Shown here: in pieces, positions 1-15,300 of the stretch
Layout of the letters: the number at the start of each line of letters is the position of its first letter
How positions within the stretch are numbered: the first letter of the stretch is position 1
NCBI GenBank assembly: GCA_008921705.1
Contig: VFFE01007622.1
Span: 1,271,501-1,335,500, forward strand
DNA: 64,000 nt
Source: Burhinus oedicnemus
Lineage: Eukaryota; Chordata; Aves; Charadriiformes; Burhinidae
Direction of reading: 5' to 3'
Notes under the pieces: generated by a model
Seen by the model: the letters and a program-made list of their open reading frames with translations, nothing else
Databases searched by the model: none
What the model was told of the DNA's origin: nothing
Position numbers and translations under genes: made by a program

Positions 1-230
1 GTTTGAAGTTATTTCTGTGTTACAATATTAAAAAAAAAATACATGCCATTTATGTTGAACTTATTTAGTGTTATTTAATTATAGCTAATTACTGGTCATC
101 TGAGCAAGTTTTAGATAAAAAATACATTGTACTGTTAAAATCTTCTGTCTGTTTTAAAGAATTAAGCGGCCTTTTGCCAATACTTCAAAATGTCTTCATA
201 TACATAATCATTTTGGTTTGCTTTTATTAG

Positions 231-310
231 CTACTGATGCTAAAGAACGGCAACACTGGGTTAGCAGGCTACAGATATGCACACAGCATCACACAGAAGC
301 TATTGGAAAG
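231..310 (+). CDS. OSBPL11: OSBPL11 exon a: end of PH domain
   Basis: 80 bp exon between an acceptor (TTTTATTAG) and a donor (GTATCG). Two bases finish a split codon, then 26 codons encode [14 protein letters not shown] and the following His/Thr-rich turn to AIGK. This is the C-terminal PH-domain helix with its conserved Trp. It ends in phase 0. Bases 1-230 are the preceding intron, with nothing else recognised in them. Confidence 0.92.
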
Positions 311-3300
311 GTATCGTATGACTGATACTTTCATGGGCAAAAGTAATTTAGACTGGTGGTAGAAGTAGATCCAAAGACAACTATCGTGTTATCTGAGGGA
401 AATACTACAAAAGGGCCTGTGGTTGAGCTTGACACTGACGTTAAGAAACATTTTTCTGAGTAATAGCTGACTTGTAATGGAAATGTGCTTTAGGAATGAC
501 ACAAAGTGAAGTCAGTTTGCCACTGAACATCTTAATGGTCCTCCCTGAGCAGGTACTGGTGTTTGAACAGGAGACAAAGTTGAAAGATCAGAGTATTTTC
601 CAGTGGGTTTGTGATTTCCGCCCCCCCGCCCCATGGATAAGGAAACAGGTCTTCAGTGTTATTGAAGCCCTTCCATTTTGGGAGCTTTCCTTTTATTTTA
701 GCCTTTTTTAAAAACTGCTCAACAGCCCATAAATACATTCAGGATAAATTCCCATGTTTGAGAGGCAAGTCCTCAACACTATGTCTGAGGGTTGTTGCTT
801 CCATTTGCTAACCATGTGTTGATTGCTAATATACTGTATTTGGTAGAACCTCCTGATTACTGTAACACCTATTCTGGTACCTGAATAAAACCTTGCTTTT
901 AAGATAAGATCAATGTCTTGTAGCTGGCTTTGTTGTAAGAGATAAGTTCAATGAATAGTTCTAAATGAAATCCCATTCTCTTAAGTGTGACCTCTGTCCT
1001 TGCAGTATCTGTTAGGAATCAGTTTCCAGTACTGTTGCAGATCAAGGACTAATTTTCAAGTCAGAGAAGTGATACATATTGATCAATCTCATTTCACAGA
1101 TTGTTCATAATTAGACTATAAAACAGGGCAACTGTCAGCAGATAGTGCAAAATATTTATTTAGCAGCTGCTACTAATAACATTATTAGGGCTTTGTCATC
1201 TGTCCTTGCTCTATAAAAAAATCAAGGATTAAACTGTTCTGCTGTATCATTCAAATTGGACTATTTGCTGGTTTTTAGGAATTAATTGTAAATGTTTCTC
1301 AATATGCTTATTTATTCACTAGAACAACCCTCCTCTGAAATCGCGCAGCTTCTCTCTTGCATCCCAAGGAAGTGCCAACTCTCCTGGTGTGCAAAGAAGA
1401 CTCAGTCAAAATGCAGTTTCCTTTTTCAATGTTGGACATCACAGATTGCCAACTGGAAAAAGAGTTCCTATTATGCAGCCGGATCACCTTGTAGATGTTA
1501 GAGAGGTATGTATGCCTTAAATTATCTCATAATCTTTTAGAAAAGCTGTCCTATTATTTGTAGGATTGTAGAGAAACCTGTTGTTATTAGTTGAATATAT
1601 TGTCAATACCGTGTCCTGAGCTATTATTGCATAGCTGTGTGAGGATAAGTAACTTGCCTTGGCTAGTTGTAGAAGTATGTGATGTGTATTCTGTGACTTT
1701 TATACTCTGCAATAATATCCTGATGCTCAAGGTAGAGTTTTGCATGTTCTCATCCTTGCAAGTCCTAGCACCACAAGTGACAAGGGAATATCCTTAACGA
1801 AGTATAATATCACATACTATGATACTATTACATCATACAGTTTTCTTCCTGTGTCAAGCTATAGAAGAATCGACTAAGCTGTACTTGCATCTCATATGAC
1901 TAACGAGAAATTGGTCATGATTGATGCTTAAGAATACTAATACCACTTTCTAGTATGCTAATTCATGTGGCCAAATTGTGTAGGGATGGATGTGATTTAA
2001 AAGAGAACAAAATAAAATGAGCAATTTTGGAAGTATGCTTTTTTCACTATGTATTCAGGGTAGTGTATTTTGGAAAAAACAGAAATAATTACCTTTTCAT
2101 CTTGACTGCCAGAATGGACAGACTACTGGTTGATTTAACTTGTGAATATTTACAGTGTAGATCCTGCGAGTCTGAAGCTAATACTGAAACAAAATTAACT
2201 GCTGAATTACAAACATGTGTTACTTAGTAGTAGTATTGATATTAATGAGTATTGTAATGTTAGCAGTGTAATTACTGTAGTGTGATATATTTCTTGGCAG
2301 AAAAAAGTTTCTAATGGAGGGATTTTTAATCTAGGAAGCGGGAATAGTTAGAAATTGAACTTAAGACAAACTGGGACAGAAGCGTGCTCTGTATTGTGAG
2401 CGTCATTAACCTTAAAATATGTGGCTGAACACTGTGGTAAATTCGTCAGTGGGAAGCTGTAAATGGGTATTGAAAACACTTTCCCTAGTATGTTATGCTG
2501 CCATAACGCTTTTCCTTCATTTAAATTAAGTCCTGTGGCATAATAATTCAGTAAGCTAGATGAGATGACTGCCTCTTCAGACCTTAGGACCTGTGAATCT
2601 CAGTCTGCAGTAGACTGTTCTCGCAGATGGCTTGCAAAAGGGTAACTGCTGCCATCCTGTTTATATCTTCTAATAACAGTAAAGTCTCCTGTAGTGCTAA
2701 TGCAAAGACATGTGAAGTCCTGTGAGGTACCCAGCAAAACTTCAGTTAGCATCCTGTGGCTTCTGCTTTTTATGAGCTGGTTGATCTGCTTTATCCTCTG
2801 AAATTGCATGAAAATAGCAAATTGCATGAAAACAGCGACAATACAGAATATGGCATTAATATTTACAGAATTCATGCTTATAGCTCTCTTAGCAGTTTTT
2901 CTTTCTTTTATCTGTTGTTGTGTGTTTGAGAAGCTATCCTATTTAAGTGAGGTAATGTTTCAGAAATGGCTTTTTAACTTTTCGACTTTTCAAATGGCAA
3001 TATGGCATTCAAAATTTGAGGGAGGGAAGAGGAGAGTGTGAGCTGTAGCACTGAAGCAGTAGCTTGCATCTTCTAATTGGGATCCTCACTGGGTGGGAAG
3101 TAAAGTGGAATGATTTTTCTTAGCCTTGCAAAGAGCACAGAAAACTATTCATGTTCTCTTTTGACTGTTGAGTTTGGTGACGCAGCATGGTTATTTATCA
3201 ACTTAAAAATTTTTGACCTATACAGATGAAGAATCCTCAGTAATGGTAGCTTTTCTGAATGTCAAAATTAGTTTGCTTACCTTTTGGAAGATAAAATGCT

Positions 3301-6300
3301 TGTTAGACACAACGCCTACTTTAATTTTTTTAGGTATAGTTAAAAATGCTTAAAGGGCAGGTGCGTGCCTTTTACGCTTGAGCATGATACAGCTTGAATA
3401 CTTACAAATTCAGTTTGAGAAGCTGTGGGAAGAACAGCTTTTCTTTCAAAGGATCTGCTGCCCAGTGATCTTATTTAGTTTTCCCGCGAATTGCACTGTA
3501 GCTGGTTCCTCTGTAAGTCCCTTTTTCTTCTACTTCCCCTTGTTCTTGGCCGAATGCATGTCATGCTGCTGACTTGGATACCTTGCTAAACAGGCGATCT
3601 AGGAGGATCTTTATGCTGACATGCCCTAAATGCAGGTGTGTGTGTTTGCAAAGTGGGAACTGTAGCCTGTGTACTTCTGATAGAATTTGAATTTTTAATC
3701 AAAGTGCTTTTTCCTCCCCGGCACTATTTCTTTTTTTTTTTTTCTTTACAAATCTGAGTGTATAAGAAGGAAAAACTTAGGACTGTTCAAAGTATGTTCT
3801 TTGGAAGGGGAGATGTGCCTTCAATGCTCAGTATAACGTGGCTTGTCCTGTTGTCTGGCCTGATTTTGGAGTGAGGTGCTCGGGTACTACCACATAGTAA
3901 ATTACCAAGAGTGAAGATCACCAGAAGGGTTGCAATGATTTGTCAGCTAATTATCTGTGTCTTCTTTTTTTTGTTTGTTTGGGTTTTTTTAAATCCACAA
4001 GAGTTTTAGGAGTTTTTCAAAGTATTGGAAACAAACTTGCACACACAGATGCATATCCTGTTCATGACTGAAAGAAAATAAGACACATGTTCTGATAGCA
4101 ACTGATGTGTTTGCATGGGCAAGGCTATATAACTGTTTTACTAGCTTTCTGCCCTGTCACTCTTGGGACATGCTAAGGCTGACTGTGCACAGTAAATGCC
4201 ACTTCAAAAGAGCCAATGCTCTGTGAATTCACACCATAGCATGCTATATAGCCAAGCCTAAAACGTTCCAAATACCCATACCGTGAACTTGAATGAATAC
4301 ATATTGCCTAAATATTTATTGCATAAAACCTTAAAAGCAGTTCCTCAAAGAGATTGCAGGCAAAGGTACTTTAAAAAAAAAAAAAATTAAAAGAAAAAAA
4401 TCAGTAAGATAATGCTGGGATTGGTGAGTTAAAAAACTAAGCAGTGCCATAGCAGTTAAACTCGTAATGCATCTCAGATTCTTTAAAGAAATTCTTCTTC
4501 TGCTTTGCTAAATCAATTTGCTCTTATGTTTAACTTAACTGCCAGAACACTTAATGATTGCAGATTAGTGCTATCCAGTTACATTAATGCTGTTTGTTGT
4601 ACCTCCCCAGAAAAGGGACACTAGCATGTATAGTCATCCCCATGATTGAAAATCAGGCAATATTTTGCTTCTGTGAGTACAAGGAGGAAAGCATGTGGGT
4701 TTTTGGAAGACCACAGTGTGCTGCTTGATGGCTGGTGTGCTTTAGTGCGATACCTCTTGCGGGCAAATGTGCCGATGCAAGTTCTGTGATGTAGGGGTGC
4801 TCTGTGTTAGAAGGAAGGAGGAAAGGAGCTTGGGGGAGAAGGAAAACAATGATACCAGGAAAGCTGTTATTTGAAGCGGATAATCCTGCTGCTTTTTCTT
4901 CCCCCTCCGCAAAGTAAACAGTGAGATAGTGATCCTAAGCGTGGTGGCAGTGCAGATGGTAAATGAGAATCCTCTATGATTTGAGCCAAACTGAGTGATA
5001 AAGGTCTTTCCTGTAAAGTGCTGGATCTCTTCTTGTGGGGAGTGAAAAGATCTTGATACCCATGGATAGTACCTCATAGATCCTCTTCCAGGCTGTGCAG
5101 AGCACAGAGCTTAATTACTCCTCACACAGAGTGTGGGGGGTGTTTCCCCCCTCCCTGTCCCTATCAACCAAGCATGAAAATGTTTTATATTTACTGCAGG
5201 AAGTAATCACATTCAAATTCCTCTTTGCTTTTTTTTGAAGTCACTTTGATATTCTTTTGCTTGTTAAGAAGGTCCCATGTATTGCCGTGGGAATTTCATC
5301 ATGTATTCAATGACTCTTTAGTAGCTGCATCAAGAAAAAAGTACAATTAACTGTACATAATCTATTACCTTTGCGTTTTATTATCATCATAAAATCATTT
5401 GAGATCCTCTGTGTGCACAGCTAAACAGGTACCACACAACACGCTTCCATTACTGTTTTGTTTGACAGATGATGTCTCAGGCTGAGGGCCAGCAGAGAGA
5501 CTTGATCAGGAGCATAGAATGCCTTCCTGTCTCCGGTCACCTTACATCCTTGGATCAAGACCTATTAATGCTGAAAGCAACTTCCATGGCAACCATGAAC
5601 TGCTTAAATGACTGTTTCCATATTCTCCAGTTACAACATGCTTCTCAACAAAAGGGATCCTTACCAGCAGGTGGGTATAGATGCTCACAAAGAGCAGAAG
5701 CCTATAACAGATATGAATCCTTTTCTTCTTGCAAAAATACTTGTTGCAGTAAATCCAGTTTCACGTGGATAGGGAAAACTGCTGGCTGCCTGGTTTCTTG
5801 TGAGTTTTTCTGAAGTCTGACTTGCTGCTGTTGGGTAGAACTCCTGTGCATATTGTATATATTTTTTCTTTTTTTAAATTGTCTTCTCTACTCTATCAAG
5901 AAGTCTCTGGCACCAGCTGTATAAATGTAACATGTAGTTGTTGGGAGCATCTCACAACAGAATAAAGTTCATAAGGCACTACAAGAAGAAGGCTGCCTTT
6001 GGGATGTAACTGGCTGCTCAGGAACGGTAATAGTGGAAGGGGACTCTTACGGGATTGCAGATTCTAGGATACGTGGTGTCCAGTACAGCTCTGTCAAATG
6101 TCATGCTTTTTTTTTTCCACACTGAATACCTATTATATGCATTTACATGTTTGTAGCTTTCATTTCTAGTTAAGCATTAAAATACAAAGCTTCACATTTG
6201 CACAGGTTATTATTAATACTGTTTATTTATCAGTATACTTATTTTGAGTTAGCATCCTAGCCTAAAATATGGGCTAAGATAAGTGTTGCATTCCATTCTG

Positions 6301-9300
6301 AGGTCAGAACAGACTTGTAAGCAAATGCAAACTGGTTAAAGGTAAAAAAAAAATAAAAAAAAATCTTTTTGTAAACAACCAACCCCCCAACAAACAAACT
6401 TCCCCCCCGCCCCCCAACCCCACTGCTAATGGGTGTGGAATAACATGCATTCACAGACAGCAGACAAATATATTGCTATGTCTGCACAATTGATTGCTTC
6501 CATGCAAGTAGGTGCTTACCAGTATCATTCCACCTAATTTGTGTGCAGCATATGGAACTGAATGTGTGCTTTCCTGTTTGTAAATTCTTTTGCAACTTAC
6601 TGTGAATTTTTTTCATGTATTTACTTTGTGGCTTTTTGTGAGCAAGAAGCTTTTGAGTGTTCTCAAATGCTTCACTTATACAACAGATACAGTAGATAGG
6701 GTAAGTATGTAACAAAGTACACTCCTAAGTTGTCTCTTACCTTATCTTTCCCATATTCCTATCATATTTGTGGTACTTGCTTTGCCAGTGCATATTATTT
6801 CAGAGCTGTAATTGGTTTAGCTTCTAAGATGAAAAAAGATGTTGTATAAAACTATTAAAACTATATAAGAATAGTTTGTGATTTTTAAATCACCACAGGT
6901 ATTAAAAGAGAATATATGAATAGGATGAATTAACTTTTTTCTGTATTTCAGTTCAAAATTTCATTCTAAAAATGAAAAACTGGATGGCACCTTTCCAAAT
7001 CTTTGTCTGAACTCCGAAGTTACTCACACTGAAAGAACTCTTCCTATTCCCTGTGAATATTTTTAACTATTGATGCATAACTGTGGGCGGTGCACATCAG
7101 AAGTTTTTTTGTTTTGGCATTTTCATGTGTATGCTACTAAGGTTTTGTGTTTGGGTTTGTTTTTTTTGACTCATTACTGTGGGGAAATAAGTAAGGCCTG
7201 ATGAGCACCACTGTAATAACGTAGGAAGACGACAGGATTTTTTTTTATGAATGCTTTTGTTGTTGTTTAAAATTTTTAAACTGCAGGGAAGAGCTCAATT
7301 CATCTGACTGCTATTCAGTTGGTATCTGCCTGTTAATGGCCAAATCTAAAAATATTGCTTGAAGATGTCCAAATCTTGAATATTTCTGGTGATATCATAG
7401 AGAGAAGGATGGAGAGGGGAGGAGCAGCAGATTGGATGATGCATTACTGGGGCCAGAGTTAAAAACAGACCACAAAGAATACATGTGCCTTTCTGCACTC
7501 TTCCACTGACGTAGCCTTTCTAGAGACACCGTAATACATTTGGTCCTTTCAAGGACTATGAAGAATAATTTTTTTAAAAGTCTATTTATCTTAGCTTTCC
7601 ACCAACGCTACGGAGGGATACTTATCCATCTGTTTCAGCTGGTGGAGCCTCTTTGGTAGGCTTCAGAAGTTGATACAGAAAGGAAAAGGGTTCTGGCTAA
7701 ATTCAAATGCTGCAGGAGGTACTTCTATATTTATGTGTCGGAAAATACAACATGATTCAGGGGAAAAAAATCTTGTACACAGACTGTTCTATCTAATAAA
7801 ATATATACAGGCATGATTTAATCTGCCTAGAATCATAAAGGCAGGTCAGCATACTTCAGCTAGGCATGAGTGAGATGCAGCAAGAAGTGATGATGAAGAG
7901 AAGACTTGTCTAACAGAACATAAATTTAAACATGAAGTGGAATAAAGTATTTTCAGGTCATGTAAAGTGGTACTTGACTGCTAAGAATGTGTTGGGCAAG
8001 TGCTTGTCAGGCTTAAAAAAACAAGGATTAGAAATTATGTAAGAGTGACATTTTGCTATAAATTGTTCAAAGAAAAAAAACCCAGACGAGTAAAAATACT
8101 GCCCAACTGTATCAAGGTTTACTATAAATCACAAACTTAAAGATGAACAGGAAAGTTGCAGCTATTGACTTGAATTTAGGAAAAATTAAAAGTGGTGAAA
8201 TAAAGTACTGAATTAAAAAAACCCAAAATTTCATTATAATAAAGGTGAATTGCAACAACAATATGAAACTCTTGTTGAAAGTGAAGACTGTAGACTCTGA
8301 GAGGTCTGTGTTGAAGCAAAGGGGAACTACTGATAAGTGTTTGGAAAAAAAAGAAAAAAAAAAGTGAAGACTTTTAGGGGAGGAGGGGATCACAGGTAAA
8401 GAGAATAGCTTGGGCTACCTGAAATAGTTGAGAGCAGAATTGAATATGATCTTCCAGTTCAAGAGAAGTATTAGTGTGGTATCCTGTCCACTCACAAAGA
8501 TTAAAACACAACTGGTAGCTCAAATCACTTCAAAAAAAACTCCTAGAATTGAACAGCAAAATTAAACAGAACTTAATAATAAATAAGGTTATTTTAGAAG
8601 TAGCTGATAGGGAGTGTGAAAGGGAGGCTACTTGTTAAATTCAAGCTAATATAGAGGCAGTGAGTGTGGATTAAATGCAGCCTAGACATGCAATTAGAGA
8701 TTACTATGTTGAAAGTTACAACTCGGAAGGCAGGTACTGTTCATGAAGAGGTTTTAAAGATGAGTAAAACCTTTTCAAAAAGGTAAGCATGACAGTGACA
8801 TTCTGAGCATCTTATTTTTTGACTTACTTGAAACTTCTGTTTAAATAGCTTCAACTTAAACTGCTGAGGGATTCTCATTTCTCACTGTGTAATAGATTAA
8901 TGAGTAATAGACTTGATGAAAATAAGCTGTCTTGCTGGGGAAAAAGTTGTCTGGTCCCGTTAGTAAAGCTTGACTCTTTTCCTGCCCCAGTATTTTCCCG
9001 GTGGAAATGCTGCCATTTATCTGAATTAAGCTTACTCTGCCTGTTGTGGTTGAGGATGTGACCTAGTTCCGGGTAACAGGTGTCTGGAAATAAAGCACTG
9101 TGTATCATATAGGAAGAGAAAAAAGCCACCTCGGTGTACTTTCCTAAGCACAGGAAACTGCTGTGTGGTGGGAGGAGTTCAGAATTCCTAACAATTTCTG
9201 TGTTTGCAACCTGTCCAAGATAGTTTGTCAGTTTGTGTATTCTTCAGTAAAAACTGATTGGAGTCACCTGTACATTTATTAGCCTCTGAAAAAGAATGGA

Positions 9301-12300
9301 ACATTTGTATTATTAACGAGGAACCTGATCTGTCCTGATAAATTAGCTGGGAGTAACTAGAGATGCTGGAATCATTGAGTGGGTAATAGCTTTCCAAGCC
9401 CTGCAGCGTTTTTTTTCTTTTGAGCAACTATTATTTATTCAGCAGTGTGTGCTTGCCGCCTTTGCAGTGGAGAAAAGACGAGTACCCTCTCCAGAGAAAA
9501 CACTGGCAACAAAACTTTTTCTGCTTTAGCTCTTTTTAGTCTAGAACTGAGCTGGGTTTGACAAGCTGATAAGTGGTGGGCTTTTTTTTTTTTTTTTTGT
9601 ACCAGTTAAAGAAAATTTGAAGGGTTACTTAACATTTCCATGATACTGGGTTCTTCCTGTAGTGTCTAATTACACCTTTCATGACACCAACTAGTTTCTC
9701 CAGTCCCAAGTTGCATGTATTACAGCTCGCCAATCGCAGTGTTTGTGCTAATGATCACTGAAGGTGGTGTCTCATTGCACCACCTTTGTTTAGTGGCTGC
9801 TGAAGGGATTGGCTGCAGGAGGAATTGGCTGCTTCCAGCTTATTCCTTAAAAAAAAATAGCTGTTTTGTGAAAATTGCTATTTACTGACCTTCCAGAGGA
9901 TGAGCAAGTTTCAGCGCAAACTTTCTTTTGCTTCAGGAACGACGATCAATTGGTTGGAACCGAAGATATCTCTGGCAAACCACTTCAAAAATGGAGCAGC
10001 TCAGAATTTCCCAGCAGAGATAAACAAGCCAGCATCTGTCAGAGAAGAGCAGTCTGTTGCAGAGCCCTGCCAGCTAGCAAGGGTAAGGTAATGTGAACAT
10101 CCCATTTCCATGGGGAATTACTTTGAGGAATATCTGTAAATGTTTCAATCATATTATATGAAAATGATTTAATGACAATTTTTCTCACACTTTTTGATTA
10201 GCTGTGTTGGAGTGAGTGCAGCTGCAGTAGATGAAACTTTCTACCTTGCTTTTTCATTTAAATTTTTGCTGCTTTCTGTAACTAGCTGTCAAGCGGAGGG
10301 AACTAATTGGGACAGTAATGCATGGTGGTGTTGCAGTATTCCCTTGCATTTTGATCTAAAACAACTGGAAGTTGAAGTGCAAAAAACCTAACTGAAATTC
10401 ATGACACCCTCAAAACAGGCCCAAGAAGTGCTGCCTAAGTAGATGAGACACAAAATTGCTTGTTTCTAGCTACTAAATCTCTTTCTTTTCTAGCTCTTGC
10501 TGTGTCTGTTTTTCTTAACCTGAGCAACTCTCATCACTTGACTTCAGGATGACTTAATGTATCTGAAATATAGCTACAGTCTGTATCATTATAATTGTCA
10601 AAATTGATTTGAAGTGCAAAATACTAAAATAAAAATACAGCAGGGATTATGATAAAGAGCATATTTTCCTAACTAAGCTAGAAAATCGTAATTACATTCT
10701 TTTTATAATAGTTTCACACAATAGTTTGGATGAGACTTTATCGTTGTGAAAAGATACTGTGCTGTTGTATGTCTACAACAACACTGTGCTATCTTACAGC
10801 AAAATTGAAACAGAAAATATTTCTTTAGTTGCTATAGTTCATAGATTTTTAAATGGATCTGAGTAGTTGCTACTAAGTTAAGAAAAAAAATGAAACAAAC
10901 CGGGAGCTTTCAAATAAATCCCTTAATTCATTCCTTCTAATAATTGAGTTACAGATCAAGTGCTTAATGTATATCACTATCTGTATTTGGGATATGACTA
11001 GTCTTATCACTCCCCTTAGATATTTTCAGCTCACTTATTTATGATAGCAGAACAGTGTAGCATCCTTGGAAAGGAGTCACCTGTGGGGTATTGCAGTTTT
11101 CATCAGGGTTTGAGCTCTGTGCGAGAGCTTGGCCTCCTGTGTTTGGTGGTTGAGTGTTCACAAACTTGCCTTGAGCTGGGGCAGCTGGTCCAGGACAAAG
11201 GTCTCTGCGTAGGCAGATGCATATTGCTGCCCTCCTGTGGCATTCAGTGCCTCTCCCCTCTGTATGTGCCTCCCTCCAGCTGTTTGCCCCAGGAGGATGC
11301 TGCTCAGAGCCCTAGGAATACTGCCTTCCCTTCTGCCTGCAGTGTTTGACTTTCTGCTTGTGGGCTGATGGTTGTTAAAACGGTGCTTGCGGGATGGCGG
11401 TTATTAAAATGGTGCTAATACAATTTCTGCTAGTCTGTCTGGGCACTTTAGTTATACTAACAGACAATCAGTATGTGTGGTGTGTGTATGTGTGTGGTTT
11501 TTTGTTGTTGCTTTTATAAAACTACTCCAAGTTACTTCCCTGTTTCCTTTACTGTTGCTTATTCGCACTAGCAGCAACATTAATAATGCTTGAGAAGACT
11601 GGCTTGTAGATATATTAATTGCTTGTCATCAGGAGTGGCAGTAAGCAAGTAACTAGGAAGTACCACTTGCTACAGCCTTTGGAGTAATGATGGCAACACT
11701 GGAAAGCCTGAAGTTGTGTGGAGGTGGAAGGGTGTTATTGAGGTGGTTGGAATTGCTGCTAGCATTTGCTTCACTATTTTTGTGTATGTGTAAGGTGCTT
11801 GCCATTCTGTTAGCTCACAAAACTTATAGGAAAACAGGTCATATTTGCTTTTAAGCTTCCCCCCCAACACATGTGAAAGTCTGTGAGACATCTTAGCCTG
11901 AATCCTCTGGATGAAATCTGCACTGAATAATCTTAATGTCCCTTTAAATTCCTCAACTGTTGTTTACCTTGGGGGTAGATTCCATTGTGTAGCTCTGTGC
12001 CGGGGGTTGTTTAGTCTTCTTTTCATACAAGGACAGTTAAATACAATATGAAGTCCTTTTTTTTTTTGATATTGTCTGGCCAGTCACATCTTTGAGCTGA
12101 TGTTTATGGCTCTTTTCTCAGGAACCTGAAGAAATAAATCCAGATGAGGAGCTGGAGGATATCTGTGATGATAAAGAGGATGATCTAGGAGCAGTGGAAG
12201 AACAGCGCAGTGTTATCTTGCATCTTTTGTCTCAGCTGAAACTTGGCATGGATTTGACAAGAGTGAGTAACTGAAGTGTGAAGACTGGCTGCAGTAAAAG

Positions 12301-15300
12301 TGAACTCAAAAACTCAACTCCTGTATTGAGTTTAATATGAAATTGTGGACTGTAGCAACTTCAGGTCCCAAGATCCAATTTCCCAAGACATTGCAGGTTT
12401 TAAGTGGAACGTGTGGAGGGAGTGGATTTTCTTTAATGTAACTGGCCATATCTTTTCTATTAGATTCTCTTTGTGTTTTCTACTGTGTTTTTGTTGGCTG
12501 TCCTATAATGGCCTGTTTTCTTTCCTGTGTTTGCACCTTACTCTTTCCATGCTGTTTTCACCAGCCTTATCATATTTTTGTCTTTCTGCTTTCCTTCCAT
12601 GATTTTTTTTCTCACTTGATAATGCTTTTACACGCAACTCACATAACCCTACAACTGTATTCATGCTGCTTCTGAAAAGAAGTTTTCTCCTGGTTCCCCA
12701 TTATCTGTTGTCAGATGTATGTTTACACCTCTCTGTCCTATTCTCATTTCTGTGTTTGCTCACAGGTATAGCAAGCAGGAACAAAGTTATACCAGAGAGA
12801 AGTGGGTTTGACATATCAGTGCAGATCTCAAAAGCAAGTGGCTTCAAAAAATTAATGCTCAGTTGCTACTAGACAACTTGGGCAGCAGCTCTGGGAAAAT
12901 TAGGCTGCTACCAGCTGATGTTCAATTAACTTTTGTAAAGACTTCTTACCATAAGCACTAGACACTTTTAAAGCAATAACAGATTTTACAGTGGCTTGGA
13001 GTGAGGAGAGCACTCTCTTCCTTGGAATTATGGATTGACGATTGGATTTGGTCTATCTTTTTCTCTTAGTTGAAGCAAATTGTCAAGTATCTCCCAGTTG
13101 TGCCTTTGGCTATGAGTGTAGAATTGTCTTTAGTTCAGAGCAGGCAAAGCACTGAAATGTGACAAGCCTGACTTCAAAACAGGTAATGAAGTTGTTAGAA
13201 TTGAATTTAACTTAACTATCAGGGTAATGAAAAGCAACTCTAATATTACAGGTTGGTGCTGCAATGATGTGGCAAGTGTATTCAGGCTAACTTGTGTATC
13301 TGCTAAGAGCCTTATGTTTGTGGTCTACCTCTTTGAATGCAGCTGATTTAAATGGACTGTCTTGATCTCATGGTTGAGACACCCTGTGTTGCTCTTTACA
13401 ACCGTTAGTTATGTGAGGTTAGTTGCCACCACAGGGAAGGAAAAGTCTGATGGTACCCACAGCCTCTTACTCTACAGTATTGCTCTTGGCCCAGCAAAGG
13501 ACAGGAATGCTCTTTTTTATAGTGGTAAATATAAGTGAGAAAGTATAAGGTCCTCTGCTCAGAGACACAGGATCAGCCTATACTATGTTATTTCTTATAG
13601 ATGCTTGTCCTAGTTGCTGTGGTGAGAGAGACTGTGCAGTCTCTCAAGAGCACTGGCATAGCTTGCCTGCTTTTCTTTCCATTAGACAAAACCTTTTCTA
13701 ACCTCTGCTCTGAACCTTCCTTGCTAGAGTTTGAGCTCCTTCCTGCTTGTTTTCTCCTCCACAGATGTGTGGAACACGTTATCTCTTTGCAGCTCTCATG
13801 TTTTTAGAGGGATACTCAGTCCCTTTCAACCTCTTTAGTCCTAATAGTACTTACTGGGCTTTTTTCTCCTTGTAAATTGCTTTTCTGGGACTTCTGATCA
13901 CTCTGTTTTGCTCACATCTTAGAAGAGGGACAAGAAAGTTCAATCTGAAATTGTGGTGTCCGAAACGGGACAGAATCCTCCACTAGAGAACTTCTCTTAT
14001 AAAAATGCCTGTCTCTGTTTTACTTACTAGAGCTTTCTGGGGTTTCTTTTATTTCAGGTGGTACTTCCCACTTTTATTTTAGAGAAGCGATCGTTGTTGG
14101 AGATGTATGCGGATTTCATGTCCCATCCAGATCTCTTCATTGCAATCACAAATGGCACTACCCCTGAGGAGAGGATGATCCGCTTTGTTGAGTATTATCT
14201 CACTTCATTTCATGAAGGTCGCAAAGGAGCTATTGCAAAGAAACCATACAATCCAATCATTGGGGAAACGTTTCACTGCTCCTGGAGGATGCCAAAGAGT
14301 GATGTAGCCACCGATGCTGGCAGTAACTTGTCTGCTCACTCTGCCTCAGAGCAAGTAACTCTTTCTAAAGATCTGGAAGGCCAAACAGAGCTGGACTGCT
14401 ATACAGTAAAATTTGTAGCCGAGCAAGTGTCCCACCATCCTCCTGTCTCAGGGTTTTATGCTGAATGTGTAGAGAGAAAGATGTGTGTCAATGCCCACAT
14501 CTGGACAAAAAGTAAATTCTTAGGAATGTCAATAGGAGTGACAATGGTTGGTGAGGGTAAGTGTAACTTCTGTCCTTTATTAATTTTATGAATTATTATT
14601 ATTATTAAGCTATTAAAGTATTTGTTTGAGAGGAAATTTGATGTTGTACGCCTCTAGCAGAAATACAGATAATTACTGGTCAGTAGTTTTCTTTCAAAGA
14701 CTTTTTGAAAAAATTTGCTTGCAGAGATGTCAGCTGCTATTGTATGTCTTCAGATTTTTTTATGTACTTTTTTATTTCTCCTCTAATCTTTGTGATCTGC
14801 AAGCCTTAATGTACAATCATTCAGTGATTTCTAACTTTATTTTTACTGTTTACAAAGTACAAAAGATACTACAAGTCCTCATTATGAACAGCAAGTTTTC
14901 ATATGCGGAAAAAAAAGAGATAGGTTTATGCTTTGCCAAAAATCAGGATTCTATTTGGAAATAAAATTTTTACTTTTAAACCAAAGGGCAGTTACTGTAA
15001 TGTAAACTGGTATGTGTGAATGTTTCTAAAGCATCGGACAAATTAATTTGCATCAGACACTTATGAAGTAGAAGTGTTGTTGCATTTGCATATATTGCAC
15101 TTACGTATCTTGCTATGCGAGTTTTAGTTTTCTTTAACTAGAGAAATTGGATCCTTTAGGGACAGAGAAGGTTAATGGCCCTTAAACTGTCATTTCCCTT
15201 TAGTACTAGTCTTTACTGCGAGAGGGCATCTCCCGTTCTGTGTCCTCTGTGTATATTGCTCAGCACTTGGGCGTTCCAGGCACTTGCATGTAAACTGTTT

